Program-made: the position numbers and the translations under genes
Part shown: in pieces, positions 52,521-60,959 of the stretch
Position numbering within the stretch: position 1 is the first letter of the stretch
How the letters are laid out: every line of letters starts with the position of its first letter
Source: Sphingopyxis sp.
GTDB taxonomy: Bacteria; Pseudomonadota; Alphaproteobacteria; Sphingomonadales; Sphingomonadaceae
DNA: 64,000 nucleotides
Direction: 5' to 3'
Assembly: GCF_016793825.1 (NCBI RefSeq)
Contig: NZ_JAEULM010000033.1
Coordinates: forward strand, 62,001-126,000
Notes under the pieces: model-generated
Told to the model about the DNA's origin: nothing
The model's database searches: none
Seen by the model: the letters and a program-made list of their open reading frames with translations, nothing else

Positions 52521-52766
52521 CTAACGTCCGATACGCGCCGCGATCATCGCGAAGGCGGCGGGAACGCCAAAGACGATCAGCCAGACCCCCCCTTCCTCAC
52601 CCCAGCCATAGCCGGCCGACAGCACGCCGACGAGCAGGTTGCCGATCGATACGAGCAACCACAGGGCGAGAAAGACCCTCGTCGCACGCCCCTTGTCGCG
52701 GATGAGAATGCGCATCGCGATCAACAGCGCGAGCCCGGCGATCAGCATGATGGTGGTATGTGACAC
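52521..52766 (-). CDS. Small three-helix membrane protein
   Basis: 81 residues, GTG start at 52766. Hydrophobic segments at about 5-20, 29-50 and 60-76 ('IMLIAGLALLIAMRILI', 'VFLALWLLVSIGNLLVGVLSAGYG', 'GVWLIVFGVPAAFAMIAARI'). No family recognised. It is followed 10 bp on by the stop of the convergent gene. Confidence 0.65.
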   Translation of the reverse strand: MSHTTIMLIAGLALLIAMRILIRDKGRATRVFLALWLLVSIGNLLVGVLSAGYGWGEEGGVWLIVFGVPAAFAMIAARIGR

Positions 52767-52792
52767 GATCCTGTTTCTCCCCCACGAACAGA

Positions 52793-54013
52793 CTATGCGT
52801 CAGCGGCCCCGAACCGGCCAAACCACGGCGCCCAGCGGCGCCATCCGCCATGATAGCTTCCCCATTCCCATATCGCGGTGAACACCAGCACCGCGAAAGC
52901 CGCCATGCCCAGCGCGATCGGCTGCCAATGGAGGAACCAGGCCGCGGCGCCGACCGCGACCAGCAACACGCAACCGATCATGTGCGAAAACGGCGGCAGC
53001 GAGCGATCGTTCGTGGCTTTCTTGAAACCCATGTTGCCGATCAGGAACAGCAACGAACCGCCGATCGTGACCGCGAGAAACGCCGGCTCGATATGGCCAT
53101 AGGGGTGCATCAGCAGCATCTCGTCGGCGACCGCCGAGACGACGAGGCCAGCGACGATGGGGATATGCCAATAGGTGTAGGCGTTGCGCGCGATCAGTCC
53201 TGCCTGTTCGCTCGCCTCGATCCGCTCGCTCCCGCGGACGGCACCTGTATCGAAATAGAGCCACCAGAGCGCCGCCGACCCCAGGAAGCAGGTCGCGAAG
53301 GCAAGCCAGTGGATACCGTCCTGCGGCAGGCTTGCGAAGGTCGCCCCGGTGATCAGAACGCCTTCGCCCAACGAGATGATGATGAACAGCGCACAGCGTT
53401 CCGCCATATGCGCGCCAGAAATATCCCAGTCATGCCCCTTCGAGCGCCCGAGACCCGGCGTCGGAAAGAAGGTGACGGGTCCCATGTAATCGACAAGCAG
53501 GGCGCCACCCCAAAGGAACAGGCGCTGCTCCGGCGTTGCCAGCGCGCCGGCAACCCACAGAGGCAGCGACAGGAAATGCCAGAAGGCGATCCGCGTGAAA
53601 TTGCGGGCGCGACCATCATGAATGCCGCGGCTCGCCCAGATCATGTAGAATGTTCGCCCGATCTGCATCGAGCAATAGGCCGCGGCGAACAGCCAGCCGT
53701 TCTTGCCGAACGCCTGAGGAATCGTGCTCGACAGCACGAGTCCGCCCATCATCAGCGCAATCAGCATCAACCGGACGTTCGCCCGGTCGGGATCGAGCCA
53801 GTTTGCGACCCAGGTGGTGAATATCCACACCCACCATACCGCAAAAAGAAGCAGCAATATCTGCAAGCCGCCAAGCCAGCTCAGATGTTCGAGCAGCGCG
53901 TGTGACAGTTGCGTGATCGCAAAGACGAAGACGAGGTCGAAGAAAAGTTCGATATTGGTGACCGGCGCATGGCCGTGACCGCTGCGCGCGCGGAACAGAT
54001 CGTTGCGGCTCAC
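52793..54013 (-). CDS. Low-temperature-requirement protein A (LtrA) family membrane protein
   Basis: 406 residues, about ten or more hydrophobic helices. 'VTNIELFFDLVFVFAITQLSHALLEHLS' is the LtrA signature, with 'RCALFIIISLGEGVLITGATFAS' later. First described in Listeria for growth in the cold; biochemical role unknown. The GTG at 54013 overlaps the stop of an upstream AraC-type regulator (GTGA), so the two are co-translated. Confidence 0.92.
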   Translation of the reverse strand: MSRNDLFRARSGHGHAPVTNIELFFDLVFVFAITQLSHALLEHLSWLGGLQILLLLFAVWWVWIFTTWVANWLDPDRANVRLMLIALMMGGLVLSSTIPQAFGKNGWLFAAAYCSMQIGRTFYMIWASRGIHDGRARNFTRIAFWHFLSLPLWVAGALATPEQRLFLWGGALLVDYMGPVTFFPTPGLGRSKGHDWDISGAHMAERCALFIIISLGEGVLITGATFASLPQDGIHWLAFATCFLGSAALWWLYFDTGAVRGSERIEASEQAGLIARNAYTYWHIPIVAGLVVSAVADEMLLMHPYGHIEPAFLAVTIGGSLLFLIGNMGFKKATNDRSLPPFSHMIGCVLLVAVGAAAWFLHWQPIALGMAAFAVLVFTAIWEWGSYHGGWRRWAPWFGRFGAADA

Positions 54014-54780
54014 AATAGCCCCTCCTTCGTCGCCTGACGACGCCAGGCCCCGGGAGATATACCCAGCTTGTTCCGGAAGGCCGCACATAAATGCGCGTGA
54101 CTCGAAAATCCGGTCGCAAAGGCGATTTCGGCGACGCTGAGCGGCCGGTTCATCAGGAACCAGCGCGCGCGGCGCAAGCGCTGGTTGAGCAGATATTGCG
54201 CGGGCGTCCGCCCGGTCGCTCGGGCGAAGTGGATGATCAGGCTATTGACCGACATGCCCGCCTCCGCCGCCATATCCTCGACCGTCAGATGTGTTTCGAT
54301 CCGTGGTTCGATGAATGTCATCAGATTGTCGAGCCGCCGCGATATGTCCGCCGTCGCGGGGAAGCGCATCACGCCGCCGTCGAGCGTCTCAGCGATCGCG
54401 GCGAGCAGCGGATCGGCTGCCGCATCGTCACCCGCGCCCAGCGCCCGGACCAACGCTGCCAGGGCCGCATCCTCGTGCGCCGCGATTACCCGCGCGTCCT
54501 TGGCAACCGTCAATAACTCCGCCGGGATTTCCACCACCCGATAGCGGACGGCGCCGCCCTGCGCCGCGGCGGCGAAAATCCGATTGGCTGGCGCAAGCCA
54601 CATCTCCCCCGGCAGGGGGTCGCCGAGCGACGTACGCCGCCCGTCAAGCCATGTTTCCAGATAATGATAGCTTCCCGCTTCGTGCAAGGTCAGCACATGG
54701 ACGTCGCGTTCGATCGTCCAGTCACTAGGGCCATCGATCCTGTCGACGATCGAGGCCGTCTTGAGTCGCCCCACGTCCAT
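54010..54780 (-). CDS. AraC-family regulator coupled to ltrA
   Basis: 256 residues. An N-terminal cupin-like sensor ('VHVLTLHEAGSYHYLETWLDGRR', 'PGEMWLAPANRIF') is followed by the two HTHs of the AraC domain (about 160-250: 'LTVEDMAAEAGMSVNSLIIHFARATGRTPAQYLLNQRLRRARWFL', 'SVAEIAFATGFSSHAHLCAAFRNKLGISPGAWRR'). ATG 54780 is used; a TTG at 54822 would add 14 residues. Overlap with ltrA suggests it is dedicated to that gene. Confidence 0.88.
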   Translation of the reverse strand: MDVGRLKTASIVDRIDGPSDWTIERDVHVLTLHEAGSYHYLETWLDGRRTSLGDPLPGEMWLAPANRIFAAAAQGGAVRYRVVEIPAELLTVAKDARVIAAHEDAALAALVRALGAGDDAAADPLLAAIAETLDGGVMRFPATADISRRLDNLMTFIEPRIETHLTVEDMAAEAGMSVNSLIIHFARATGRTPAQYLLNQRLRRARWFLMNRPLSVAEIAFATGFSSHAHLCAAFRNKLGISPGAWRRQATKEGLL

Positions 54781-54840
54781 GACCGGAATATGGCAAAGAT
54801 GGGAGAATCTGAAAGCCTGCAATCCGGGCGAATCATATGG

Positions 54841-54984
54841 TTAAATCGCCCCTCCAATTTCCGGGGACGTCGGCCAAGCACCCCTGGTCGGCTGCAGAAT
54901 GCACGACCCTGGTGGGCCTGGTCGCACCACCACGAGACCCCTCCCGGCGGGCGGCATCGGATCTTGCCGCCCGCCACCTTTTTA
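54841..54984 (+). ncRNA. Candidate small RNA with strong terminator
   Basis: Between two minus-strand genes, the plus strand holds a GC-rich stretch able to form stems (for example GGTGG with CCACC). It ends in the perfect hairpin at 54946-54984 with a T-run, oriented for plus-strand transcription. No plus-strand protein gene lies upstream to need it. The 5' end is a guess (AT-rich TCATATGGTTAAAT at 54833-54846); no RNA family recognised. Confidence 0.4.
54946..54984 (+). terminator. Intrinsic terminator on the plus strand between minus-strand genes
   Basis: GGCGGGCGGC (54946-54955) pairs perfectly with GCCGCCCGCC (54966-54975) and is followed by ACCTTTTTA. On the minus strand no U-run follows the stem. 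Confidence 0.8.
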
Positions 54985-55017
54985 TCCCGGAAACGAGGCA
55001 AAAAGGCGCTTGCGTGA

Positions 55018-55941
55018 TCAGTCTTCCGAAAGAAACACGTCCATCGCTGCATTGACGGCGCCGGGGTCTTCCCACGGGACGAAGTGACCACAGCCCGGCA
55101 CCTTCACGATCGTCACGTTCGGCACCAGTTCGCTCATCCCGTCGAGATTGCTCGGCGGCAGCGCGACATCGTCCAGCGCCCAGACGACGAGCGTCGGGAT
55201 CGTCAGTTTCGGAAAGGGTGCCGCCGCCGGCGCGTCATAAGGTTCGTCCATCGCCGGTACGTTCGCCGGCGAACCGCGATACCAGTTGATCATCGCCCGG
55301 CAGGTGTCGCGATCTTCCCAATCCTTGAGCAGTCGGGCGATCTCGTCGGGCGGCTGGATCCCGCCGCTCGGCACGCGCCCCGCGAAAGCGTGTGCCAGGA
55401 TGCCGGCGATACCATGCTCCTCGATGATCACATCGCTCGCGGGATCGCGAAAGGTTCGGATATACTGGCTCGCCGCGCGCTGCCCCGGATCGGTGAGGAG
55501 CAGGCGCTGAAAGATTCCGGGATGCGGCGCGTTGGCGATCACCGCCCGCTGGACGCGCCCGGCCCAGGCGGGATGCAGCCCGCCGGGCTGCCCACCCAGC
55601 GCCACGCCCCAGGCGATCGCCCCGCCCCAATCATGGCCGACGATCGTGAACTCGCCGACACCCAGCGCGTCGGCGAGCGCGAAGATATCGGCGATCAGCT
55701 TGTCGGGCGTATAGGATTCGGCGCCCAGCGGCTTCGATGATCCGCGATAGCCCCTCTGATCGGGCGCAATACAGCGAAAGCGGTCCGAAAAATGCGGCAA
55801 CTGGAAGCGCCAGGTACGATGCGATTCGGGGAAGCCGTGGAGAAAGATCAGCGCGGGAGCATCCCTTGGTCCGACATCGACGACGTCGAGTTCGACCCCC
55901 GTAGACAGTTTCACCCGAACCTGCTCGAAATCGCCGTCCAT
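55018..55941 (-). CDS. Alpha/beta hydrolase, epoxide-hydrolase-like
   Basis: 307 residues. 'HGFPESHRTWRFQLPHF' (HGxP, 35-38), 'APDQRGYRGSS' and nucleophile Asp104 in 'VGHDWGGAIAW' are typical of epoxide hydrolases and haloalkane dehalogenases. The Tyr pair of the cap domain ('INWYRGSP') favours epoxide hydrolase. The His is in 'PGCGHFVPWEDP'. Two adjacent ATGs (55944, 55941); the second is better spaced from AAGGAG. Substrate unknown. Confidence 0.9.
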   Translation of the reverse strand: MDGDFEQVRVKLSTGVELDVVDVGPRDAPALIFLHGFPESHRTWRFQLPHFSDRFRCIAPDQRGYRGSSKPLGAESYTPDKLIADIFALADALGVGEFTIVGHDWGGAIAWGVALGGQPGGLHPAWAGRVQRAVIANAPHPGIFQRLLLTDPGQRAASQYIRTFRDPASDVIIEEHGIAGILAHAFAGRVPSGGIQPPDEIARLLKDWEDRDTCRAMINWYRGSPANVPAMDEPYDAPAAAPFPKLTIPTLVVWALDDVALPPSNLDGMSELVPNVTIVKVPGCGHFVPWEDPGAVNAAMDVFLSED

Positions 55942-56052
55942 CATCCGCTCCTTAAGTTGCTTTTCAAAACCAGATGGCGGGGATCGGCGAAGCTGGCAAG
56001 CCACCTTGTATCGGGCGACACACGGGCCCGAAAGACAGTGCAGGAGCGGGCC

Positions 56053-56937
56053 TCAACGAGGCGGCGGAGGCGTGGGCATCCCCGGCAACGGGATGAATTC
56101 CGCGCTGTCGCCCGGAACCAGCGGGAATCTTCGCTCTTTCCAGTCGTTCTTGGCCTCGTTGATCCGGTCACGCGAGGAGCTGACAAAATTCCACCATAGA
56201 TGGCGCGGCGTCACGAAAGCCTCGCCGCCGAGGAGCATCACGCGCGCATCGGTATCCGCCCGCAACGTCATCGCCTGCCCAGGCTTTAGGATATAGAGGC
56301 TGTACCGGTCGAGCGCCTGGCCATCGAGGCGCGCATCGCCCATCGCGACCACCACCGCGCGCTCGTCGGCTTCAGCCTCGATCGGCAAACTGGAACCGGC
56401 ATTCATCAGGATATCGGCATAGATCGTCGCGGCCTGCTGCGTCGTCGGGGCGGTCGCACCCCATAGGCTGCCCATGATCACCCGCGCCGATACCGAACCA
56501 TCCTCGACAAGCGGGAGATCGTCGGCCGCGACATGTTCGAAGGCCGGATCGATTTCTTCCTTGCCGTCGGGCAGAGCGAGCCATGTCTGCATGCCCGAGA
56601 TCGGCGACCCGGTGGTGCGCTCGGCCTGCGGCGTACGCTCGGAATGAACGATGCCGCGCCCCGCCGTCATCAGGTTGCACGCGCCGGGCCGGATCGTCGC
56701 ATAGGTGCCGAGACTGTCCCGATGGTCGATCGCGCCTTCAAAGAGGTAGGTCAAAGTCGACAGATTGATATGCGGATGCGGCCGCACGTCCATTCCCTGC
56801 CCGATGTCGAAATGCGCCGGGCCGAACTGGTCGACAAAGATGAAGGGGCCGACCATCGTCCGCTCCTTGTTCGGCAAGGTGCGTCGCACGTCGAATGCGC
56901 CGATGTCGTGCGTCGAGGGGGTGATGACGGTAAACAT
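56053..56937 (-). CDS. Pirin-family protein
   Basis: 294 residues, bicupin. 'GPFIFVDQFGPAHFDIGQGMDVRPHPHINLSTLTYLFEGAIDHRDSLG' with the metal-binding His residues and 'VHSERTP' match pirins, some of which are quercetin 2,3-dioxygenases. The ATG at 56937 shares a base with the stop of the upstream cupin (TGATG), so bolA, cupin and pirin form one coupled minus-strand operon. Confidence 0.93.
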   Translation of the reverse strand: MFTVITPSTHDIGAFDVRRTLPNKERTMVGPFIFVDQFGPAHFDIGQGMDVRPHPHINLSTLTYLFEGAIDHRDSLGTYATIRPGACNLMTAGRGIVHSERTPQAERTTGSPISGMQTWLALPDGKEEIDPAFEHVAADDLPLVEDGSVSARVIMGSLWGATAPTTQQAATIYADILMNAGSSLPIEAEADERAVVVAMGDARLDGQALDRYSLYILKPGQAMTLRADTDARVMLLGGEAFVTPRHLWWNFVSSSRDRINEAKNDWKERRFPLVPGDSAEFIPLPGMPTPPPPR

Positions 56938-57305
56938 CAATCGAGCCTTTCCAAGGTTCTTCGGGTCTTACCGGTTTCGACATTGCCCGTGTTCCGTGTC
57001 GAACCGGGTTCTAGCAGCAGCACATGGCACTCGCCGTCCAGCGCCTCGGGGCAATGCTCGACGCCGTGGGGCACGATGATGAATTCGCCCGGCTCGACGA
57101 TCACGTCGCGACCACGGAAAGCCATCTTCATCCGGCCGGCCACGACGAGAAAAAGCTCGTCCTCGACCTCATGGTGATGCCAATCGAACTTGCCGTCGAG
57201 CTTGACCAGCTTGACCTGAAAATCGTTGATGTCACCCGCGATCCGCGGATTCCAATGATCGTGAAAACTGCCGAAGGCTTCAGCGAGATTGACCTTGGAT
57301 GGCAT
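56937..57305 (-). CDS. Single-domain cupin protein
   Basis: 122 residues. 'FDWHHHEVEDELFLVVAGRMKMAFRGRDVIVEPGEFIIVPHGVEHCPEAL' contains both cupin motifs with the metal ligands (HHH, E and a later H). Such small cupins often act as isomerases or dioxygenase-like enzymes; the substrate is unknown. Start ATG 57305 follows GGAGGGGT and shares one base with the bolA stop. Confidence 0.92.
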   Translation of the reverse strand: MPSKVNLAEAFGSFHDHWNPRIAGDINDFQVKLVKLDGKFDWHHHEVEDELFLVVAGRMKMAFRGRDVIVEPGEFIIVPHGVEHCPEALDGECHVLLLEPGSTRNTGNVETGKTRRTLERLD

Positions 57306-57586
57306 CACCCCTCCCCCGGCGCGCTCGCTTTGATCGCAAGCGCGTGGACGCGCTGGCCCGGCAAGTCGCCCAGCGCCCTGTTCACCGCACGCTGACGCGC
57401 GACGCGGTTCTGGCCCGCAAAGCCCGACCATTCGATGGTCAGGCTGAAATGCGACTCGCCGCTGCCATCGTCGCCCGCATGGCCGTGATGTTTCGCGCTG
57501 TCGTTGCTGAGGATGAAGCTGGCATCCGGGAAAGCGGCGGTCAGCATGTCTTCCATTTCGCGTTGGACTGGACCTTTTTGTGTCAT
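57305..57586 (-). CDS. BolA-family protein
   Basis: 93 residues. 'VQREMEDMLTAAFPDASFILSNDSAKHHGHAG' and 'ESHFSLTIEWSGFAGQNRVARQRAVNRALGDL' contain the BolA class II KH-like fold and the conserved histidines used to hold a shared [2Fe-2S] cluster with a monothiol glutaredoxin. ATG 57586 follows GGGGG. It is divergent from the J-domain gene with only 28 bp between starts. Confidence 0.93.
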   Translation of the reverse strand: MTQKGPVQREMEDMLTAAFPDASFILSNDSAKHHGHAGDDGSGESHFSLTIEWSGFAGQNRVARQRAVNRALGDLPGQRVHALAIKASAPGEG

Positions 57587-57614
57587 GCCCCCATGTTGGA
57601 GGCGGACGTTCCGC

Positions 57615-58205
57615 ATGACAAGCCCCCGCTCCCCCCGATTCCATGGCCGCGTTCCGCGCGACGCCCCTTGCGCCGTGCCCGGTTGCCGCGAACCCGGGGA
57701 ATTTCGCGCGCCCGTGTCTCAGCACCGGTCGCCCGATGGGCCCCCTCCCTACCGCTTTCTGTGCCTCGACCATGTCCGCGAATTCAACGCGGGCTATAAT
57801 TTCTTCGAAGGCATGACCGCCGACCAGATCATGGCGGCGCAGTCGCCAACCGCCGGCTGGGAGACCGAAAGCCGCGCGTTCCGGCCCGCGGGCAGCGCCG
57901 ACTTGCCGCCGCGCTGGGCCGACTTCAAGGATCCGATGGACGCGCTCGGTGCGCGCTTCCGCCAGCGAATGGACGAAGCGCGGCGCGAGGCGGCCAACCC
58001 CGGCCTGACGCGCGAAGAGCATGCCGCGATGCAATTGCTGGCGCTGCCCGCCAACGCCGACCGCGCGGCGCTCCGTCGCCGTTACAGCGAGCTCGTCCGC
58101 AAATATCATCCCGACCGGAATGGCGGCGATCGCAGTTTCGAGGCGAGACTCGGCGAGGTCGTTCAGGCATATCAGTTGCTGAGAAAGACGAAGGCCTTCG
58201 CATAA
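57615..58205 (+). CDS. C-terminal J-domain protein upstream of cobS
   Basis: 196 residues. The N-terminal part has a possible zinc site ('DAPCAVPGCREPGEF', 'YRFLCLDHVREFN'). The J domain is at the end ('LALPANADRAALRRRYSELVRKYHPDRNGGDRSFEARLGEVVQAYQLLRK', HPD near 165). This layout next to bolA and cobS recurs in alphaproteobacteria as I recall it. A role in folding or cluster delivery to the CobS/CobT complex is possible but unproven. Confidence 0.9.
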   Translation: MTSPRSPRFHGRVPRDAPCAVPGCREPGEFRAPVSQHRSPDGPPPYRFLCLDHVREFNAGYNFFEGMTADQIMAAQSPTAGWETESRAFRPAGSADLPPRWADFKDPMDALGARFRQRMDEARREAANPGLTREEHAAMQLLALPANADRAALRRRYSELVRKYHPDRNGGDRSFEARLGEVVQAYQLLRKTKAFA

Positions 58206-58216
58206 GGAGAGGTTCG

Positions 58217-58654
58217 ATGAGCGACCTGAACGAAGCGCGTATCGAAACCGTCCGCCGCCATATGGCGCTTGAGATCACGCACGACTGGGACGGCGTCCTC
58301 GCGACCTTCGAGCATCCTCGCTATGAATTGCTCGGTCCCGGCACCGTCTTCGACGGTGAGGCCGCCGTGCGGTCCTATTTCGCTACGTCGCGCGAACCCT
58401 TTCCCGATCAGGCGAACGAGGTGATCGCCATCGCGGCCGACGAAAGCACGAACGCGGTGCTCGTCGAATTCTGGCTGACGGGCACGCATCTGGGACCGCT
58501 GAAGCTCGGTCTCCGTACGATCGAACCGACCGGCAAGGCCTTCCGCATCCGCATGGCCGCGACTTTCGAATTTGCGCCGGGCAGCGACAAGATCGTCTGC
58601 GAGCGGCCCTATTACGACCAGTCGGCGGTGATGAAGGCCCTGGGTCTGCTCTGA
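58217..58654 (+). CDS. SnoaL/NTF2-like protein
   Basis: 145 residues with the NTF2-like cone fold ('NEARIETVRRHMALEITHDWDGVLATFEHPRYELLGPGTVFDGEAAVRSYFATSREPFPD'). Such proteins are often ester or steroid-type cyclases and isomerases, or ligand binders. It starts 11 bp after the J-domain gene with GGAGAGG before the ATG, so it is probably co-transcribed. Substrate unknown. Confidence 0.85.
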   Translation: MSDLNEARIETVRRHMALEITHDWDGVLATFEHPRYELLGPGTVFDGEAAVRSYFATSREPFPDQANEVIAIAADESTNAVLVEFWLTGTHLGPLKLGLRTIEPTGKAFRIRMAATFEFAPGSDKIVCERPYYDQSAVMKALGLL

Positions 58655-58751
58655 ATAAGGCGTTGCAAGCCGCAACCCATAGCGATACCGCGCTGGCGAA
58701 GCGCCGGACGTCCGGCGACTCTCCCACCTATCGCTTCGCTGGACAACCGAC

Positions 58752-59741
58752 ATGACCGACATCCCGAACAGCCTTCCCGACCACCACGGCTCGACGCTGC
58801 TCGCCGCGCCCGATACCGAGGTCGATGCACGCGAGGTTTTCGGCGTCGATATCGACATGAAGGTTCCCGCGTTCAGCGAGGCCGACGAGCGCGTTCCCGA
58901 CCTCGACCCCGCCTATGTCTTTGACGGCGACACCACGCTCGCGATCCTTGCCGGCTTCAAGTTCAACCGTCGCGTGATGGTTCAGGGTTATCACGGCACC
59001 GGCAAATCGACCCACATCGAACAGGTTGCCGCCCGGCTCAAATGGCCGTGCATCCGCGTCAACCTCGATGCGCATATCAGCCGTATCGACCTTGTCGGCC
59101 GCGACGCGATCGTCCTTCGCGACGGCCAGCAGGTCACCGAATTTCGCGAAGGTCTGCTCCCCTGGGCGCTGCAGACGCCGACCGCGCTCGTCTTCGACGA
59201 GTATGACGCGGGGCGCCCCGACGTGATGTTCGTGATTCAGCGCGTGCTGGAAGCCGAGGGCAAGCTGACCCTGCTCGACCAGAATCGCGTGATCCGCCCG
59301 AACCCGCATTTCCGCCTCTTCTCGACCGCGAACACGGTTGGTCTCGGCGACACGAGCGGACTGTATCACGGCACTCAGCAGATCAATCAGGGCCAGATGG
59401 ACCGCTGGAACATCGTCGTCACGCTGAACTATCTGCCTGCCGCGACCGAAAGCGCCATCATCCTCGCCAAGGTGCCCGGCACCGACGACACGACCGTCGC
59501 CAATATGGTGAAGGTCGCTGATCTGAGCCGTCAGGGATTCATCAACGGCGATATTTCGACCGTCATGTCGCCCCGCACGGTGATAAGCTGGGCGCAGAAT
59601 GCCGCGATCTTCAACAATCTTGGCTTCGCCTTCCGCCTGACCTTCCTAAACAAATGCGACGAGGCCGAACGGATGATCGTCGCCGAATATTATCAGCGCG
59701 TGTTCGGCGAGGATCTGCCCGAGGGCGTCATCGGCAAATAA
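58752..59741 (+). CDS. cobS: Cobaltochelatase-type AAA+ subunit CobS
   Basis: 329 residues, MoxR-type AAA+ ATPase. Walker A '[10 protein letters not shown]' (79-88), Walker B '[12 protein letters not shown]' and '[12 protein letters not shown]' (sensor) are clear. With CobT it forms the ATP-driven part of aerobic cobaltochelatase. CobN, the catalytic subunit, is not in the window. CobT lies 2.5 kb downstream, separated by two unrelated genes. Confidence 0.96.
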   Translation: MTDIPNSLPDHHGSTLLAAPDTEVDAREVFGVDIDMKVPAFSEADERVPDLDPAYVFDGDTTLAILAGFKFNRRVMVQGYHGTGKSTHIEQVAARLKWPCIRVNLDAHISRIDLVGRDAIVLRDGQQVTEFREGLLPWALQTPTALVFDEYDAGRPDVMFVIQRVLEAEGKLTLLDQNRVIRPNPHFRLFSTANTVGLGDTSGLYHGTQQINQGQMDRWNIVVTLNYLPAATESAIILAKVPGTDDTTVANMVKVADLSRQGFINGDISTVMSPRTVISWAQNAAIFNNLGFAFRLTFLNKCDEAERMIVAEYYQRVFGEDLPEGVIGK

Positions 59742-59771
59742 GCGGCCGGAGCGGTACGCCGCCCCGAACCG

Positions 59772-60833
59772 TCATTTCAATATGGCCTCGGCGTCGACCA
59801 GCCGGACGTCGTGCATCTTGTCGAGATAGGCCTCGAAATACCCCTTGTGCGAGGCGCCGACGATGCTGAGCGTGCGCGCACCCGGGCGTGTCGCCATCGC
59901 GGCGCGGATGTTTGCAACCATGCGCAGGTTGCGCGTTTCCCACCACCCGACATAGCGGCGACCATAATTCTGCGGCGTCACGTCGGCGAGTGCCGCGCCG
60001 AAATCGCTGTCGAACGCGATGCGCATCGTCGCGGGACTGTTGTATGCACGATAAAGATCGAGGACGCCGGCGCTGTCGAGTCGCGACTCGATTATCTTTT
60101 CGGCAGCCAGCCGTTCCTTCAGGACCGGATTATCCCAGGCTCGCTGCAGGGCAGCGCCATAACCCGGATCCTTGTCGATCGACGCGGTCGTCCCGTCGGC
60201 GCTATGGTCGTCGACCGAATAGACGCGATCAAGCTCCAGCCGCGCCGCGAGCGCTGCGGCTATGACGAAATTCTCGTTGCGATGGGTCGTCAGCTTGTCG
60301 AGCCGCGCCACGAGAGTCTCGTCGAGCCCGTCACCCGCATGCCGTTCGGCCGCAGGCAGTCTCAGCCATTGCACAAGCGCCGACGCCTGCTCACCGCCCG
60401 CAAGGAAGACGGCGGCCAGATGGCGACGCTCGGCAGCGACGGGATTTGCCGGCCAGGCCGCCAGCAACCGCGCGGCCTCGATCGTCGCGGCCGGAACATC
60501 GAGTCCGGTGGCCTTGCGCGCCGGCTCGGGGTTCCAGCAATAATCGTCATAGGCTCCGGGATAGAGCGGCTTGTAACGCAACAGCATCTCGCAATCGGGA
60601 CCGGAGATACCCTCGATCGTGATGATCTGCGGATTGAATGCCGCCAGCCGCGCGAGCAACGGGTCGAGACTGGCGACCGAAAACCCTTCGGGAAGCGCCG
60701 AAAGATGGGGCGTCCCCAGAACGAGCAGCTCGCCGGCCGTATCGGCCTTGAACGCCCCCGGATCAAAGGACGGCACATAGGACGGGGGCGTGCTGGTCCC
60801 GGCAGCGAGCAGCAGCGCAGCGAATAACGACAT
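59772..60833 (-). CDS. DUF5694-like exported protein
   Basis: 353 residues with a short N-terminal hydrophobic signal (MSLFAALLLAAGTS). 'ELLVLGTPHLSALPEGF', 'IITIEGISGPDCEMLLRYKPLYPG', 'VDDHSADG' and 'LSIVGASHKGYFEAYLDKMHDVRLVDAEAIL' resemble the DUF5694 family, distantly similar to TraB/GumN 'GTPH' proteins. The ATG at 60833 is 6 bases from GGAGA. It interrupts cobS and cobT on the opposite strand. Confidence 0.8.
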   Translation of the reverse strand: MSLFAALLLAAGTSTPPSYVPSFDPGAFKADTAGELLVLGTPHLSALPEGFSVASLDPLLARLAAFNPQIITIEGISGPDCEMLLRYKPLYPGAYDDYCWNPEPARKATGLDVPAATIEAARLLAAWPANPVAAERRHLAAVFLAGGEQASALVQWLRLPAAERHAGDGLDETLVARLDKLTTHRNENFVIAAALAARLELDRVYSVDDHSADGTTASIDKDPGYGAALQRAWDNPVLKERLAAEKIIESRLDSAGVLDLYRAYNSPATMRIAFDSDFGAALADVTPQNYGRRYVGWWETRNLRMVANIRAAMATRPGARTLSIVGASHKGYFEAYLDKMHDVRLVDAEAILK

Positions 60834-60867
60834 CACATTCTCCCTGATCGCCGCCCACGGCGTTCGC

Positions 60868-60904
60868 CTTGGAATAGTCCAAGTGTATTACTCGATCAAT
60901 ACTC
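60868..60904. promoter_or_regulatory. Paired palindromes between divergent DUF5694 and hydrolase genes
   Basis: CTTGGA-ATAG-TCCAAG (60868-60883) is followed directly by GTATT-N8-AATAC (60885-60902). The second resembles the GTATT/AATAC boxes of PadR-type regulators, though no such regulator is nearby. They occupy the 126-bp divergent intergenic region. Confidence 0.4.
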
Positions 60905-60959
60905 CCGATCATCCAACTTTCGCCTTCCCAAGTATCGCCCGCTCTGCCAGCGTTGCGCG

